Shown here: piece after piece, positions 1 through 11,779 of the stretch
Layout: each line of letters starts with the position of its first letter
How positions within the stretch are numbered: position 1 is the stretch's first letter
Origin: Sitta carolinensis
Taxonomy: Eukaryota > Chordata > Aves > Passeriformes > Sittidae
Assembly (NCBI GenBank): GCA_032173965.1
Contig: CM063295.1
Location: 3,844,001 to 3,908,000 of the forward strand
Direction of reading: 5' to 3'
DNA: 64,000 nt
The notes under the pieces: model-generated
Database searches by the model: none
Told to the model about the DNA's origin: nothing
The model's input: only the letters and a program-made list of their open reading frames with translations
Program-made: the position numbers and the translations under genes

Positions 1-766
1 TTAGTTTTGTTTTGTTTTTTTCTTTTTTTTAGGATACCTTATGTTTACAGATTCCTTCTCTTTTGACACACATCATAATTTATTTCTTTTTCCACCAAGG
101 TCAAGCAACTCTTAAGAAATTGCCAAAAATCTAGACTGTAAAGATTGTGTTTTGAAAGACAGTGTTTCAACCAGTGAAACAGTGGTGAATGATCTCAGTT
201 TTTGTAGCATTCCATAATTTTCTAAATGAGTCTGTATGTGGTTATGACCTTATTAAATCAGTGCAATCATAATCTGAATAATTTACTAGTATGAGGTAAT
301 TATAAGAGTACTTTTCAAAAAAAAAAAATTTAGTTTTACCCCTACTCAGAACTGCTTGGAGTCTTTAAAATAAATTTCATGGTTCAGTAATTTGAGAAAT
401 CATAAAAATTATTGCAATTAAGGAAGTGGTTAATAATGTCTATCCTGTGTAGCTGCATTATGGAAACCAAAGTAATTCCTGTTTTAATTGTGGAAGTGTT
501 AAATTTAAGTGGTGGCAGGCAAATGGCTCATGTAGGGACTAATGATGGAATCAGACAATGGAGCTGCCTCGCTGCTGGGCTGGAATAACAGCACAATACC
601 TGTGGCTGTTGTTGCTGCAGGGCGTTGGGGCTGGGACAGCTCTGGTGGCTGCACTCTGGGGCAGCTCTGAGCTCACAGGATGCTCACTCACACCCCAGAG
701 GCTTTGGGACTTCAGGCTCTGCCAACCTGTTGATGATCAGGATGAATGTCTCCGTGTCATCAGAAC
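1..766. other. AT-rich unique sequence, no gene
   Basis: The first ~540 bases are AT-rich with T runs at the left edge and an A run near 320, and hold no convincing reading frame. From about 557 the composition becomes GC-richer. A 160-codon plus-strand frame (558-1040) begins there but runs straight into the minus-strand LTR at 767, has no recognisable domain, and is judged fortuitous. I see no splice-bounded exon or RNA gene. Confidence 0.6.
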
Positions 767-1202
767 TGCGGGAAAAACAAAACCCCTCCAACAACATTTT
801 TGGTGTTACCCAGTCAAGACATTACTTTATTCTGGCCAGGATGTGCAGCAGAAATTATTTCATCCATGCATAGCCCAGGTTGTGCAGAGACAATCGTTCC
901 ATGACACACAAATGTTATTAGATTTTCCCCAAACTTTATACAGTCAGAATCAAATTTCACTGGTTCAGCGTTCATTGGTCCCAGTTTACACAGTTCTCAG
1001 TGTTTGGTTTGCTGTTGGTTATGGATTTCTTCACCTCTGATGCTAATGTGGTCCTCATGCCTTGGCTCTCTCATCCCTCTTTTCCTAGAGCAGGTGCCCC
1101 TCACCATGCCAGGGCTGATGTTTGGGTTAATGGTCCTTGCTGGTCATTATATTTGTATGTCTTCTGTGCTACTCCCACTCTGTTGAGATGTTCAGCTTAT
1201 CA
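767..1202 (-). mobile_element. Solo ERV-type LTR, minus strand
   Basis: Read on the minus strand this has LTR order: a TATA box (complement of 931-940, TATAAAG), then an AATAAA polyadenylation signal about 105 bases further (complement of 826-831), then a short U5-like tail ending near 767 with CA. A CCAAT motif lies upstream of the TATA box. The 3' end near 767 is moderately firm. The 5' end near 1202 is a guess based on a TG dinucleotide. No gag, pol or env sequence flanks it, so it is a solo LTR or fragment. Recognition as an avian ERV LTR is from pattern memory; the family name is not known to me. Confidence 0.6.
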
Positions 1203-2079
1203 CGCCTTGATGATGAAACAGTGCTTTGAAAAAATCCTTCAGTTCCCTCCCCCAAGGTGAAGGCAAACAAGACTGACTAAAGTTAAAAAAAAAATAAATA
1301 AATTTTGTATCATTTTCCAACATCTGGAGCACCAGGGCTGTACAGTTCAGCACCAGGGTGGCCAAAGAGCTGGAGGAATTGGTGGGGGCCTTAGTCCAGG
1401 TCAGCTCTGTGACACTCACCAGAAACAAGGGAAGGTGAGCACTGTGTGATGTGAAATCCTCTCTACCCCTGGCTGATTGAGGGCTGCACACATCAGGTGC
1501 AGCAAGACACTGTTCTGAAGGGCAGTCACCTCAAGTGTAGAGTTTCCAATAGAAGAGAACTCTGAGCTACAGAGTTCAGAGCACAGTTAATTTGCTTGGA
1601 GCAGTCTCTGGACATTTATCTTTACAAGCTCTGCTGGCACTGTCATCATTGTCCACAGCACAGAACAAATTTTTAGAAAAAAAAGAACCCCAAAAACTAT
1701 TTCCAAGAGTCAGAGTTTCTCTTTGAATGATGAACAGTCCCAAGGGAGTAAGCTGGAGAAAGTAACCATAGAGTGTTGTTGAACCAAGGGGACAACAGGG
1801 GGAGGAGGCAGGAAAAAGAAGGGAGAAAATACAGGGCGACTGCAGAAAGAGTTAAGCCATTTTTCTATTTACATGGTTTATTTCACAAGTGTCTGACTCA
1901 TTGGGCATAACCAGCACAGTTAAATTACAAAATTACTATTTGGTTCTTTTTTATTGACTACAATTCAAAGCTGCTTCAAGCCTTCCAAATTTAATCCCCC
2001 CAGCTCTTTGCCAAGAACATTACCTTTTATTTTCAGCATTAAACTGTGTAAGATACCCCTTAGGCTACATGTGAGCTCA
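1203..2079. other. Unique sequence without a gene
   Basis: Mixed-composition DNA with an A-rich, AATAAATAAA-containing tract at about 1284-1301 and a purine-rich patch near 1790-1850. The frames present are short and have no recognisable domain. Nothing here supports an exon, RNA gene or transposon. Confidence 0.5.
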
Positions 2080-2350
2080 CCCTCCATGATAGGAGCTAAC
2101 AGAGTGTATCAATTGTTCATGATTTCCTATTCTCCTGTAAATTGGGAGAGGCGGGAGAAGCACTGGAATGCGAATTTTGTGCTGTCAGCAGTTCCTCTGC
2201 AGGCTCCAGCTCAGGCAGTGCATAGCAAGGTAATTAATTGTGGGATGTTTGCAGCTCTGCACTCGGAGTTGCCGTTTAGCAGCCTGTCAAAACTAAACTA
2301 ATCAGCCCACTGCGTGTATTTCGATATGCTTACTTTACTTTAACTGTTGG
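2080..2350. promoter_or_regulatory. Candidate conserved noncoding element
   Basis: The block has the texture of vertebrate conserved noncoding DNA: TAATTAATTG and ACTAATCAG cores near 2231 and 2297, several retained CpG dinucleotides (for example near 2170, 2262, 2272, 2313, 2322) in an AT-rich neighbourhood, and no repeat signature. The 115-codon frame across 1954-2301 has no domain. Conservation cannot be measured from one sequence, so this is inference from composition and motif density. Confidence 0.3.
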
Positions 2351-2659
2351 GATAGTCGCTCTCTTCCCCCTCCCTGGTACCAGGGAGGTTCAGGAGCTGC
2401 CAGGAGACAGCGGGGAGGAAAAAGCCTTTTCACAGAGAGCATACAGCCTCGCAGGGAAACCTTCTGTGCCTTTGGCTCCTGCAGATTCATTGGGTTATGT
2501 TAAAAGTGGCTAAATACTGCTGGCTTTCACATTTATCTATCGGCTGTTGCATGTTGTTAGTGACCATAGTTAGATATGGTGTATCCCATTGTTGCTGTGG
2601 GATAACGCACGGCACGGACTGTGATTTTTCTCTAGGTTGTGTAAAAGATCTTTTAATTA

Positions 2660-2922
2660 AAAATCGTTTCCCTTTATATACTATTTTCTACAGACCAATG
2701 TGATTGGTGAGAGAAAGACAAACTTCTTCACCCACATTGGTCAAAGCAGAGGGACATTAAAAGAAATCTCTCCTCCCAGGGGGAATGTACAACAGAGATA
2801 TTGGAACGAAACCAGTTCTGGTGTTTATGTTCTTTCCTTGAGAAAAGTTTTTCAGTAAACCCAAACATCAGAAAACCAGAACTTTAGAAAACCAGAAACT
2901 TCAGGCCTGACACTAGACTACA
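2660..2922 (-). mobile_element. 5' part of an ERV LTR, minus strand (TGTAGTC family)
   Basis: On the minus strand the element starts at 2922 with TGTAGTCTAG, carries two CCAAT-type motifs (complement of ATTGG at 2703 and 2738 and a CCAAT on the plus strand near 2695) and reaches a TATA box (complement of 2672-2680). The stretch 2690-2760 is nearly the same as 8833-8905 in the second copy, differing at roughly one base in ten by eye. A third copy lies at 25012 on the plus strand. Similarity fades beyond the TATA box, so the R/U5 end is lost or too diverged. Likely a truncated solo LTR. Confidence 0.65.
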
Positions 2923-3500
2923 ATCCTATAACTTCTTTTTAGCTGCTTGTTCATATAACAATCTCACAGCTAGAGTATGTGTTGTACTGCTTTTAGACAC
3001 AGCAGCGTAATCGATGTAAAATCTGTGTATCACTTATGGAAATGGTAACGTGATGTACAGACCTTAGCAAAGCATGGGGTGTGAAAAAGCCTTTGTGTAA
3101 CTAAAGGAACTGTGTAAGATCATCCATTCCTTGACCAGTCCAAGTGATAAAATGAGAGTGACATGACACAGAGCACCAGAGAGGATGGGAGGAGAACTCA
3201 TTATTTTCTCTTATCAACAAAAGTGTGAAACAACAGGAACTAAATCACGGGAAGAAATAAAATTTATTGATGTCATACAGATAAGCAAAGATGGGAAAAA
3301 TCAAACACAAAGAACCACTGTAACATCAAAAACTCTCAGGAATGTTTAAATAATGTATAAACTAATGAACATGCATGTAATCCCAGCAACGTAGCTGTAT
3401 ATAGAGACCTTGATTTTTGAGTGTTTGCTGTGCTCTTTGGCTCTTTGTCAAAGGCACCCCAGCACTGGTTTTGTCTTTTTTATTATCACAATATTTTTAT
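2923..3500. other. AT-rich unique sequence, no gene
   Basis: No reading frame of note and no repeat recognised. An AATAAA-like motif occurs near 3257 without other gene context. I see nothing functional. Confidence 0.5.
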
Positions 3501-3504
3501 TATA

Positions 3505-3553
3505 TTTACTATTATTATTACTATTATTATTACTATTATTATTACTATTATAA
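3505..3553 (+). repeat. Microsatellite/short tandem repeat, ATTATTACT unit
   Basis: A 9-base unit of the form ATTATTACT is repeated about five times with very few changes, flanked by T- and A-rich sequence. It is a simple tandem array, likely length-variable between individuals. Confidence 0.9.
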
Positions 3554-4627
3554 TTAAACTTTAAAAACGTTGAAGTTTTAACTTAGTTTTTTGCAATTAG
3601 AAGTAGCAGAGATCTTTATGAGCTTATTTTATGTGCTTGTCCCCCTTATGATCCACCTCCTGTTGTCAGATGAGGGATTTTCTTATAAACTGATTGAGTT
3701 GCAGGTGTGAAATATTTATTTACAACCGTAATTGCTTAATTACAGGATGTTTTTTTTGTGGAAATTCCTGGCAGGAATTGCCCATGTTTGTTACAAAACT
3801 GACTCTCCTATTGAATTTTGTTATCAAACTGTCCTCTCCTATTTAATTTTGGCCATATATGTTCTTTCATTGGTTTTAAGGGAATTTTGAGTGGTTTTTA
3901 AAGCAGGCATTTAATTTGCTTCTCATCCTGACAGTAACAGTTAACAAGTGATGCTTGCTAACTTTGCCAGAGCTAATGAGGGTCTGTGAGTCACTGAGGT
4001 AAAGGTAAACTGTGCACAAACAGAAAGGGGTTTGCTGCCAGCAGAAGTTATTGTGTGTGGGAGAACCATAAATAAGTAAAGCTGTGTACATCTCAGCAGT
4101 CATGATGGATTTCTTTGTAAAAGTTGAGATTCAAACTAGATGTTGATACATGACAGTGTCTTCAGTACTGCTGTTTGTTGGAGAATTGATAAAGTGGCCT
4201 TTGTTGTGATTATTAAATATATATATGTATAAAAATATGTTTTCTGTTCTTGGAATTTTATTATGTTCTTAAAAAAAGCAATTAAAAAAAAAAAAATCTC
4301 AAAGCCTTACAGCAGGAAAAAGCTCCGAAAGTAAAGCAATAGGAGGGAAAAGAAAATGAGATTGTGTGGTTCAGAAGCTGATCTCTGGAAATCTGAGACT
4401 CTTTTCCAGTTCTGATTCTAAGTCTTGTCTAAGTCAGGGAATGGTTTGTGGCCCCAGATCAGTGGCAGGTCCCAGTGCACACTGTGTCCCTTGCAGAGGG
4501 GCACGGTGCAGTCTCCCTGGGCAAGGGGCCATGCTTCCTCTGAACAGGGAACTTCCAGAGAGAGGGCTGTCACATAACCTGTACAATGAGTACATACAGT
4601 TTGAAAGCTTCTTGGAATATGGTCGAT
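3554..4627. other. Unique sequence without a gene
   Basis: Includes a short stretch around 3640-3745 with ACCGTAATTGCTTAATTACAG-like homeodomain cores that could be conserved noncoding DNA, and an imperfect ~31-base direct duplication at about 3787-3850 (two copies of an ACAAAACTGACTCTCCTA-like segment). From 4366 to 4627 the DNA is GC-richer and ends in the poly-A run at 4628. A retroposed origin was considered, but no parent or target duplication was seen. Confidence 0.4.

Positions 4628-4654
<27 letters not shown>
4628..4654 (+). repeat. Poly-A run, 27 bases
   Basis: Uninterrupted A tract. It follows ~260 bases of GC-richer DNA, as a retroposon tail would, but no element body is recognised and flanking target duplications are not apparent. 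Confidence 0.9.
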
Positions 4655-4658
<4 letters not shown>

Positions 4659-6087
4659 CAGATATGATTTATATACCCAGTAATCCACAACAAAATAAAA
4701 ATATAAGCCTAATCAGTTAATAAGTAAATTTTTCATCTCCACAGTAAAGTACTTGAAGATTTTGGATGAGTAATAGAATATCAAATTCCTTTAGTATTGT
4801 AGAGGAAAAATAGCTTGATCAGACAGGTTCTGTTTGCAGTAGGACTTAGCTGAGAAAACTCTGTAATCTCAGAACACAGTTTGGAATTTTTCATCCACAA
4901 TTTGTACACATAGGTAGGAGCAATCATCACTCCACCACTTTTAGATGATGAGGGTTTTATTAAAAATCGAACAAGAATGTTCTTTCAATTTATTCTTTCT
5001 CTTATCAGAGTAAGTGGGGGAAAGATTAAAGAAAAAAAGGAATGTGTTAAGATGTCAATAAACTCCAACTTGTTGTTAGATGAAAATCCCCGAGTTCTTG
5101 TATCAAGATCCCCCAGGGTATTAACCAGCATCAGGTGGGAGATCAGATTAACTACAAATACCCATACTCAGCTGAGTAAAAGACTTCTGAAGACTCACAG
5201 AGAGCTTCATTCTAGCAAAAAAAAAAAAAAAATACTGAATTGACAAAACCTATATTTAATATTCCTTCACTAGGATTACACATTACTTTACCTTATTTGA
5301 AATTATTTTTCTAACCTGTAGAAGTTAGGCATATAGTTACATATATAATTTTTTTAGTGTATTCTCCCCACATAAAACTGCCAATTTCTAGCTCAAAGCC
5401 TCTGAGAACAGGTAAATAATATTCCTGGGAATTCACATCTAGAAACTGTGTTTCCAGCTGTGAGCACAGTACTAACCTCTGTTTTATGAACATGAGAAAA
5501 CCTCTTATCTCATCAAATCAGAACTGATCTCCTGCTAACAGATGGGGAAACCCTGCCACACTTCTGTGTCAGGAATTCACTGGAGTATTATTATATGCTC
5601 AAAAAGCTATCACAGATATTAGAGGGAGGATTATTTTTGTTCAGGATTCCACACAATGTGAAGGTTTGTTTGTTGGGGTTTTTTTTGTGTTAGGGTAAAT
5701 GCTTTCAGTATGCTCTTAGAGAGAAGCAGATTTGTGTACAGAGAGAAAAGGTGGTTTTTCCTCAGAAGTGTTAGATCAAAATTGTCTGAAATTAGATTCT
5801 TTTAATACTGGGCTTTTATTTGTTTTTATTTTTCTTTAAAAAACAATTTTAACAATCAAAGACCAAGCTCATACATTTATCAAAGGTATTGAACCATATT
5901 TTTAGCATTTTTTTCTACGTGATCTTTCTCAGATCATTTGCATTTAGGATCTGCATGTTTCTCTTACCATTTTTAGTTTTATAGCTTCTCCAATGGTATG
6001 CAAAATTAATATTCACCCATCAGACAGTTAAGTAAGTGCAGTGTTATTTATTTAGGGTGCAGGTACAGAATTCTTTACTTTCAGGTA
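4655..6087. other. AT-rich unique sequence, no gene
   Basis: AT-rich DNA with a 16-base A run near 5217-5232. Frames are at most ~90 codons and A/T driven. No exon, RNA gene or mobile element recognised. Confidence 0.5.
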
Positions 6088-6430
6088 GTGGTGGGTTGAC
6101 CTTTGGTGCCTGCCAGACCCGGCTGAGCCGCTCTCTTGCTCCCTCTCTGCAGCTGATTAAGAGGAGAAAATAAGATAAAAAAGGCTCATGGAGACAGAGA
6201 GATCACTTGTCAGTTACCAGGGCAAAACGGGCTCCACTCAGGACAGACTTAATTGCATTTATTGCTAATTAAAAATGGAATTGAGCAATAAGAAAGAAAA
6301 TAAAAATACCTGACCACAGCACCCTTTCTTTCCAGGCTCAACTTCCCTTCTTCATTCCCAGCTCCTTCCTCCTCCCCAGCCCAAAGGCCCCAGGGGGAGT
6401 TGGAGATGCTGTTTTCTGTCCCACCTACTT
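6088..6430 (-). mobile_element. Avian LTR (ERVL-type by recollection), minus strand
   Basis: The plus strand begins TGGTGGGTTGACC, which I recognise as the complement of the 3' end of a common avian LTR-class repeat. In minus-strand order the piece has an AATAAA signal (complement of 6258-6263) followed by ~170 bases of R/U5-like sequence ending in CA near 6088. The part upstream of the AATAAA signal (6265-6430) is C/T-rich on the plus strand, as in other copies I recall. The 5' half of the element is missing or diverged. Class assignment is from memory and not verified. Confidence 0.6.
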
Positions 6431-8724
6431 ATTCAAGCAGTGAGTGTAAAAGCTGAGGGGTTTCATATTCAGAAATGAATCATTTGAGCTTAGACTCTTG
6501 AGATACTTGGAACCCTCGAGCATTTATCTGACTTCAGATCCTCTTTAAATGCTTCAATATAGACATTTAAGTCCTTAGGAAGCCACGTGGGATTGAGAGC
6601 CAGTGTTCCCCCGCAGCAGAGCAGCAAGCAGGGATCAGCAGTGTGCTTGGAACCAAGGGGTCACAGGAAGGAAATGCTGCTAATTCCAGTTTTGACTTCC
6701 CTGGATATGTTTTTGAGACCGATATGGGAATTCCTTGATAGGAATTCCTTTAATTTCCATATTACTTTTCTTTTTCTTAAAGAAAAAAGAGTAAAATCTA
6801 TTCCAGTCTAATCCAAAGCACTCCTCCCTACCTCCTTATTTTCCAAACAGCAACAGAGAAACCTGAATGAGGACAGACTAGCTGAGGAATATTTCTTCCA
6901 CATTAAATTGTATGATTATATTTCTCCATCATCGCTGATAAGAAAAATGTTTCTTGGACCTGAAGTCTGACTTGAGATGGCACTGATAAAGCATCCAACA
7001 TGACGTGGAATTTTCATTATTTCACCTCTTCAAAGTTTAATTTAAAACCTATGACTATCTTCTGTTTAAAATACCTCTTTATCTGGGTGTATTTTTAAAC
7101 TCTCTGAAATGTAAGACTGCTGATCTGGTGCAGATGAATTGCTCTCAAATCACATACATTGTGTACTACATCTTTTATGTAACTTGAAACAATGAACGTA
7201 GGGTTGGCTGTGACAGTCAGAGTTTTACTTCACATATCAATAACAAGTCTCATAATGTGAAATTTCGAAAAGGAAGAAAAGGAAATCGTGTGAATATTTT
7301 ATGTGGAGTTTTTCTACAGCACGGTTTAATTATTTGCTTCAGTAATGTTAATTATTTCAACGTGGAAAGCCCTCACAATCCCATCCCTTCAAAACTAAAT
7401 GGTTTCATTACCAGTAACTAATTTACAAGGCAATTTCAAAGTCTCAGGATTTCTTGTCTGTCTGAGATTTACATTCTCTAATAAAAGGCCCTGCCTAGGA
7501 GAGATGAATTAACAACTCATTAAAAGCAGAGCATGCATTCGGTATCTTTATTTTCTGTCCTCCCCTTCCTGGTCCTGTCTGCTCCTTGCCCTGCTCAGGC
7601 AGACCCTGAGGGGATTCCAGACTTGGGGCATCTCCAGCAGCACTGGTTTGGAGGACAGCCTGTGGTGGGGGGACTGGCTGCGTTCTTTAATGTCCTAAAA
7701 TAGTTTATATTCCAAAATACTTTCAGGATTTTTTTTGATCCTAGGAAGATAATTTTTTTTTTCCTACCCCAGAGACTGATTCTGGCCTTGGGCTTCAATG
7801 TGTTTCTTCCTGAAGAGAATGAATATTCTTCTTAGAGATCCTGGCTATATTTCTGGCCTCAGGTCTAACTTTATTTATATCACTAATTATTTCATCCTTT
7901 AGAAGGGATCTAAAGTCACATTTCTGACTACTTCAACAGCAATGTTTTTGTAGCTCATAAACCAAGAGAAGTCAGCCTGGTATTTCTGCTCTGTTTCAAT
8001 GTTCAAATCCACCTCTACAATTTTGTTTGCACTTTTAGGCAGAAATTTAGTTCTGTTCCTCTGAGCACAATTGTGGTGACCTTTAATCCCTTTTGAATCC
8101 CCAAATTTTCTCCTTTACCGTGCTTCACCAAAAGGGGAAAATGCAAGCCCTAAAGCGGATCTAGTTTGATGTTTTGAGACGTTCAGTTCTCAGTGGTCCT
8201 AATTCTCTATTTCGTGTGCCTTGGGAGAGTTTCTCCCATGGTGAAACCCTGAAGGCAGAGCAGATGGAGGTGTGTGCCGTGTTTTGCTGTGTGGATGGAG
8301 AACAGCTGGACCTGCAGCACGGGGGGAACAGCTCTGCAGGGCTGGACACGAGTGAGCAGTGAGCCCTTGGACCCCTGGGGGTCTGGGATGTGCTGGGGGA
8401 GTGCTGCAGGTGATCCTGCTGAGCCTGCAGGGTCCAGGCAGGGCTGGCACTGAGCACTGGAGGACTCAGTGCAATGACACAGAGCCAGGAGTCTCCTCTG
8501 CCCTGTCCATGCCACCCATGCTCTAAAGGTGCTCTCCAACTCCTCCCTACCTCGTGTGTACATGTGTGAACACAAACTTGCCAAAAATTCACCATTTGCA
8601 TGTTTTAAATCACAGAGGATGGACTCTGTTCCTTGATTTAACAGCACATTGCTAATTACAGCCCGTGAGCTGTGCCCTGAGGAGCAGCCCCAGAGCAGAG
8701 CACCAGCAAAGCCCTGCATTCCTG
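6431..8724. other. Unique sequence without a gene
   Basis: Mostly AT-rich. GGAATTCC occurs twice close together at 6728-6749. From about 8200 to 8720 the DNA is GC-rich and open in several frames on both strands (a 225-codon minus-strand frame, 8207-8884, runs out of the LTR). The frames share no recognisable domain, and the multi-frame openness is typical of GC-richer noncoding DNA. No exon is supported. Confidence 0.45.
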
Positions 8725-9073
8725 TCCCTCTGGGATACAGCACACGACACTGACTCTTGTCATTCTTCTCAAGGCTGCTCATTCTGTGAAGAATTAATTC
8801 ATTTTTAGGGATCATTCTCCTTATATACAATTTTTCACAGACCACTGTGATTGGTGAAAGAAAGACAAACTTCTTCGCCCACATTGGTCAAGCCAGAGAG
8901 ACATTAAAAGAAAATCTCTCCTACATAAAGAATTCACAACATGAATACCATTACAATTAAAAAACATTTCTGTTGTTCATGTTCCCTCTTTGGGAACAAG
9001 TTTCAGAAAACCTAAACATCAGAAAACTAGAGCTTTAGAAACCCCAAAACTTCAGGCCTGAAAACCAGACTAC
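8725..9073 (-). mobile_element. ERV LTR, minus strand (TGTAGTC family)
   Basis: Second copy of the family seen at 2660-2922 and 25012. The minus strand starts at 9073 with TGTAGTCTGG, runs through CCAAT boxes and a TATA box (complement of 8819-8828, TGTATATAAGG), then ~95 bases downstream that still match the 25012 copy in short blocks (a GTGTCGTGTG motif). The 3' boundary near 8725 is approximate, and no AATAAA or terminal CA was secured. The 5' terminus touches the minisatellite with no gap. Confidence 0.65.
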
Positions 9074-9909
9074 ACATTCCCCTCCACTGGTGGCACGTTC
9101 CCATGCACTGGTGGCACATTCCCATGCACTGGTGGCACATTCCCATCACTGGTGGCACAGTCCCATGCACTGGTGGCACATTCCCATCACTGGTGGCACA
9201 TTCCCATGCACTGGTGGCACATTCCCATGCACTGGTGGCACATTCCCATCACTGGTGGCACAGTCCCATCACTGGTGACATAGTCCCATCCAGGGATTGA
9301 TGGCACATTCCATGCACTGGTGGCACATTCCATGCACTGGTGGCACGTTCCCATCACTGGTGGCACGTTCCCGTCACTGGTGGCACGTTCCCATCACTGG
9401 TGGCACATTCCCATCCAGGGATTGATGGCACATTTCCATCACTGGTGGCACGTTCCCATCACTGGTGGCACAGTCCCATCCAGGGATTGATGGCATGTTC
9501 CCGTCACTGGTGCACATTCCCATCACTGGTGGCACGTTCCCATCACTGGTGGCACATTCCCATCCTGGTGGCACATTCCGATCCAGGGATTGATGGCACA
9601 TTCCCCTCACTGTGGCACATTCCCATCCCTGGTGGCACAGTCCATCCAGGGATTGATGCACATTCCCCTCACTGGTGGCACATTCCCATCCCTGGTGGCA
9701 CAGTCCCATCCAGGGATTGATGATGGCACATTCCCTCACTGGTGGCACATTCCCATCACTGGTGGCACGTTCCCATCCAGGGATTGATGGCACATTCCCA
9801 TCACTGGTGGCACGTTCCCATCACTGGTGGCACGTTCCCATCCAGGGATTGATGGCACATTCCCATCACTGGTGGCACGTTCCCGTCACTGGTGGCACAT
9901 TCCCATCCT
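9074..9909 (+). repeat. Minisatellite A, 20-21 bp units with ~65-bp higher-order period
   Basis: About 40 tandem units of the type TTCCCATCACTGGTGGCACA, with a one-base-longer variant (CATGCACTGG) in the first 250 bases and a variant unit containing CCAGGGATTGATGG. The variant unit recurs at about 9287, 9412, 9477, 9580, 9643, 9707, 9774 and 9839, so from 9412 onward it mostly comes every 63-67 bases (one interval of 103). That is a higher-order repeat of three basic units. Frames up to 139 codons on either strand are by-products of the array. GC-rich compared with its surroundings. Confidence 0.97.
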
Positions 9910-10180
9910 TTCCATGGCTGGCACCTGAGCCCACAGCCAGGGCTGGTGGCAGTCCCTGCCCACCCCCTCCCAAGCAGTTTCTGTGCATCTGAGCTGCAGA
10001 GCAGCTGTGTTACCTCAACCCTGTTGTGATTAACTGGAGAATTCTTGCACAGCTACACAAATCGACTGGCAAACCACGCTGCTGGAGGGATAATTTGGGG
10101 AGGTTTGGCTCTCAAATTGCTTTTGCTGCTAGCATATGCAAGTGAGAAGAGTGGCATTCCAGCAGTGAGTTTCCTTGACT
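9910..10180. promoter_or_regulatory. Possible conserved noncoding block beside minisatellite
   Basis: After the array, sequence around 10010-10170 is unique, with a GTGATTAACTGG core and retained CpGs near 10064 and 10078. The feel is of conserved noncoding DNA, but the evidence is weak and rests on composition only. Confidence 0.2.
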
Positions 10181-11267
10181 TTCAGAACGGGGGATTTGTG
10201 AGCATTCCTGGTAGTTTCTTCTTGATTCCAGTCCATAAAGTGTCATATTTATGTGAAGATATCCAAGGAATCTGGAACAATAATAATAATAAAGTGCCAG
10301 CTCTGTGCATGCTAATGGAAGATGAGTTTTAACTTCTTTGTGCAAACTAAACATCAATATCTTTATCCCCTCAAAGTGACCAAAAGATGAATTTCAAACC
10401 CATAATGGCATTAAAATGCATCAGAAATGAAAAGAACATAAGGATTCATCATAGATCAGAAAACAAAAGTGCTTTTAAACTATCAAGAGCACAGTATATG
10501 CTATTCTCATTTTTTTTTCTGCTTCAAGTTTCTGAAATATTTATTAAGGAATAATCTGCAGAATAATGAATATTGCTTTCTTGTAGAAGTACAGAATGTA
10601 TGCTACATTTCTGCTATAGCATTTTATTAAATATGCATGATGTGAGTTTGTAGTCACTTCGGGGCCAGCTACTGACTGCTGTGTTTTAGTTAACAATGCT
10701 GGTTCAGTTAAGGTAAAAAACCCAAAACTGTTAGTTTAGTGATGGCTTATCACTGTAAAAAACAAGAAACATAAAAATAAGTACAAAACTCTTTCTTTCT
10801 TTTGATAGTTTGGTGATATTAGAAAGTTGTATGTCCAATAGGGTGCATCTCACTGTCCAAATGAAATACTGATTTATATTTTGAAAGTAAGAAAGGTTTT
10901 TTGCAAAAAGGTTTACGCTACTCTCAATAGCTAAGATCATAATTTCTTAATAAAACAAAAGAGTGATAAAGGAAAGTATCTAGGGTGTGTTCAGGTACCA
11001 TTAAAGCAAAAAACCACAAACATGGCATTAGTAATTTTTGGCCACAAAATTGTAGGAGAAGCTACTTCAAACTCCGAGAAAAGCAAAGACACAGCATCTT
11101 TGGAGGCTGTCACAGCTCCACTGCCTCAGCACGCTCTCATCATTCTGCTGGGACAGGCAGAATGTGTCTCCAGTGACTTCTGGCAACCAAAATATTCCTG
11201 CAGACGTGTCAGGAATGTCTGTCTCCCTGAAGTAACAGCTGTAGTCCTGTCTACTCAGAGCAAAATG
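10181..11267. other. AT-rich unique sequence, no gene
   Basis: AT-rich DNA. The last ~280 bases before 11268 are GC-richer and run directly into a 45-base poly-A, an arrangement also seen at 4628 and 29238. No gene recognised. Confidence 0.5.

Positions 11268-11312
<45 letters not shown>
11268..11312 (+). repeat. Poly-A run, 45 bases
   Basis: Uninterrupted A homopolymer. It could be a retroposon tail or a slippage-expanded tract. No element body recognised upstream. Confidence 0.9.
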
Positions 11313-11313
<1 letters not shown>

Positions 11314-11499
11314 CCCCCAACAAGCAAACAAAAAACTCCAGCTATTGCCTGGTTTTAATTATCTACTGAATCGCTGGGACCGTGCTGACTGACAATTTGA
11401 AAATCGAAAAGAAACGTTCACTTGTATTTGTGATTTAAGATTTTCATCCTGTTTTATTTTCTAAACGATAAAAAGCTAAAGGAAGCAAGTCACCAGCAT

Positions 11500-11733
11500 A
11501 TGTTTTTTTTTGGATTTTTTCTTTAATTAGCAGAACATGCTTATAGAAAACCTTATTAATGATGTAAATGATACAAGTAGATGCAATATCCATCTGATAA
11601 ATCATCACTGCTGAGATGGGGATTTTGCTGTTGGTATTAAAGGTTCGTTTCAGATGTGTGCCAGGGTATTTTTAACTGGGTAATTTTATATTGCTGAATT
11701 AGGGAGACACAATTTAAATATCTTTTTAGACCG

Positions 11734-11735
<2 letters not shown>
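11500..11735. promoter_or_regulatory. Candidate conserved noncoding element, left half
   Basis: Unique sequence with closely spaced homeodomain-like cores (TTATTAATGATG, TGATAAATCATC, GGGTAATTTTAT) and no repeat signature, ending at the poly-T at 11736. A similar-looking block continues after the T run (11790-11990, with GAATTAATGG and GCTGATTAGG). The homopolymer may therefore interrupt one element. Inference from composition only. Confidence 0.25.

Positions 11736-11774
<39 letters not shown>
11736..11774 (-). repeat. Poly-T run (poly-A on minus strand), 39 bases
   Basis: Uninterrupted T homopolymer between two unique blocks of similar texture. Confidence 0.9.

Positions 11775-11779
<5 letters not shown>

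Noticed and set aside
558..1040. 160-codon plus-strand reading frame
   Set aside because: It runs through the minus-strand LTR, has no domain or splice context and a composition set by the LTR.
6728..6749. Two GGAATTCC palindromes separated by six bases
   Set aside because: Too short and isolated to assign a function. Expected by chance at this scale.
8207..8884. 225-codon minus-strand reading frame, longest in the window
   Set aside because: It starts inside an LTR and continues into GC-richer DNA open in several frames on both strands. No domain or family resemblance is seen.
9074..9909. CRISPR-like appearance of regular repeats (also 20303-21656)
   Set aside because: Units are directly adjacent without unique spacers and the DNA is vertebrate.
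9090..9992. Periodic His/Trp-rich and Cys/Pro-rich frames over the minisatellites (also at 20249-21543 and 26726-27567)
   Set aside because: They are translations of tandem arrays on both strands, not proteins.
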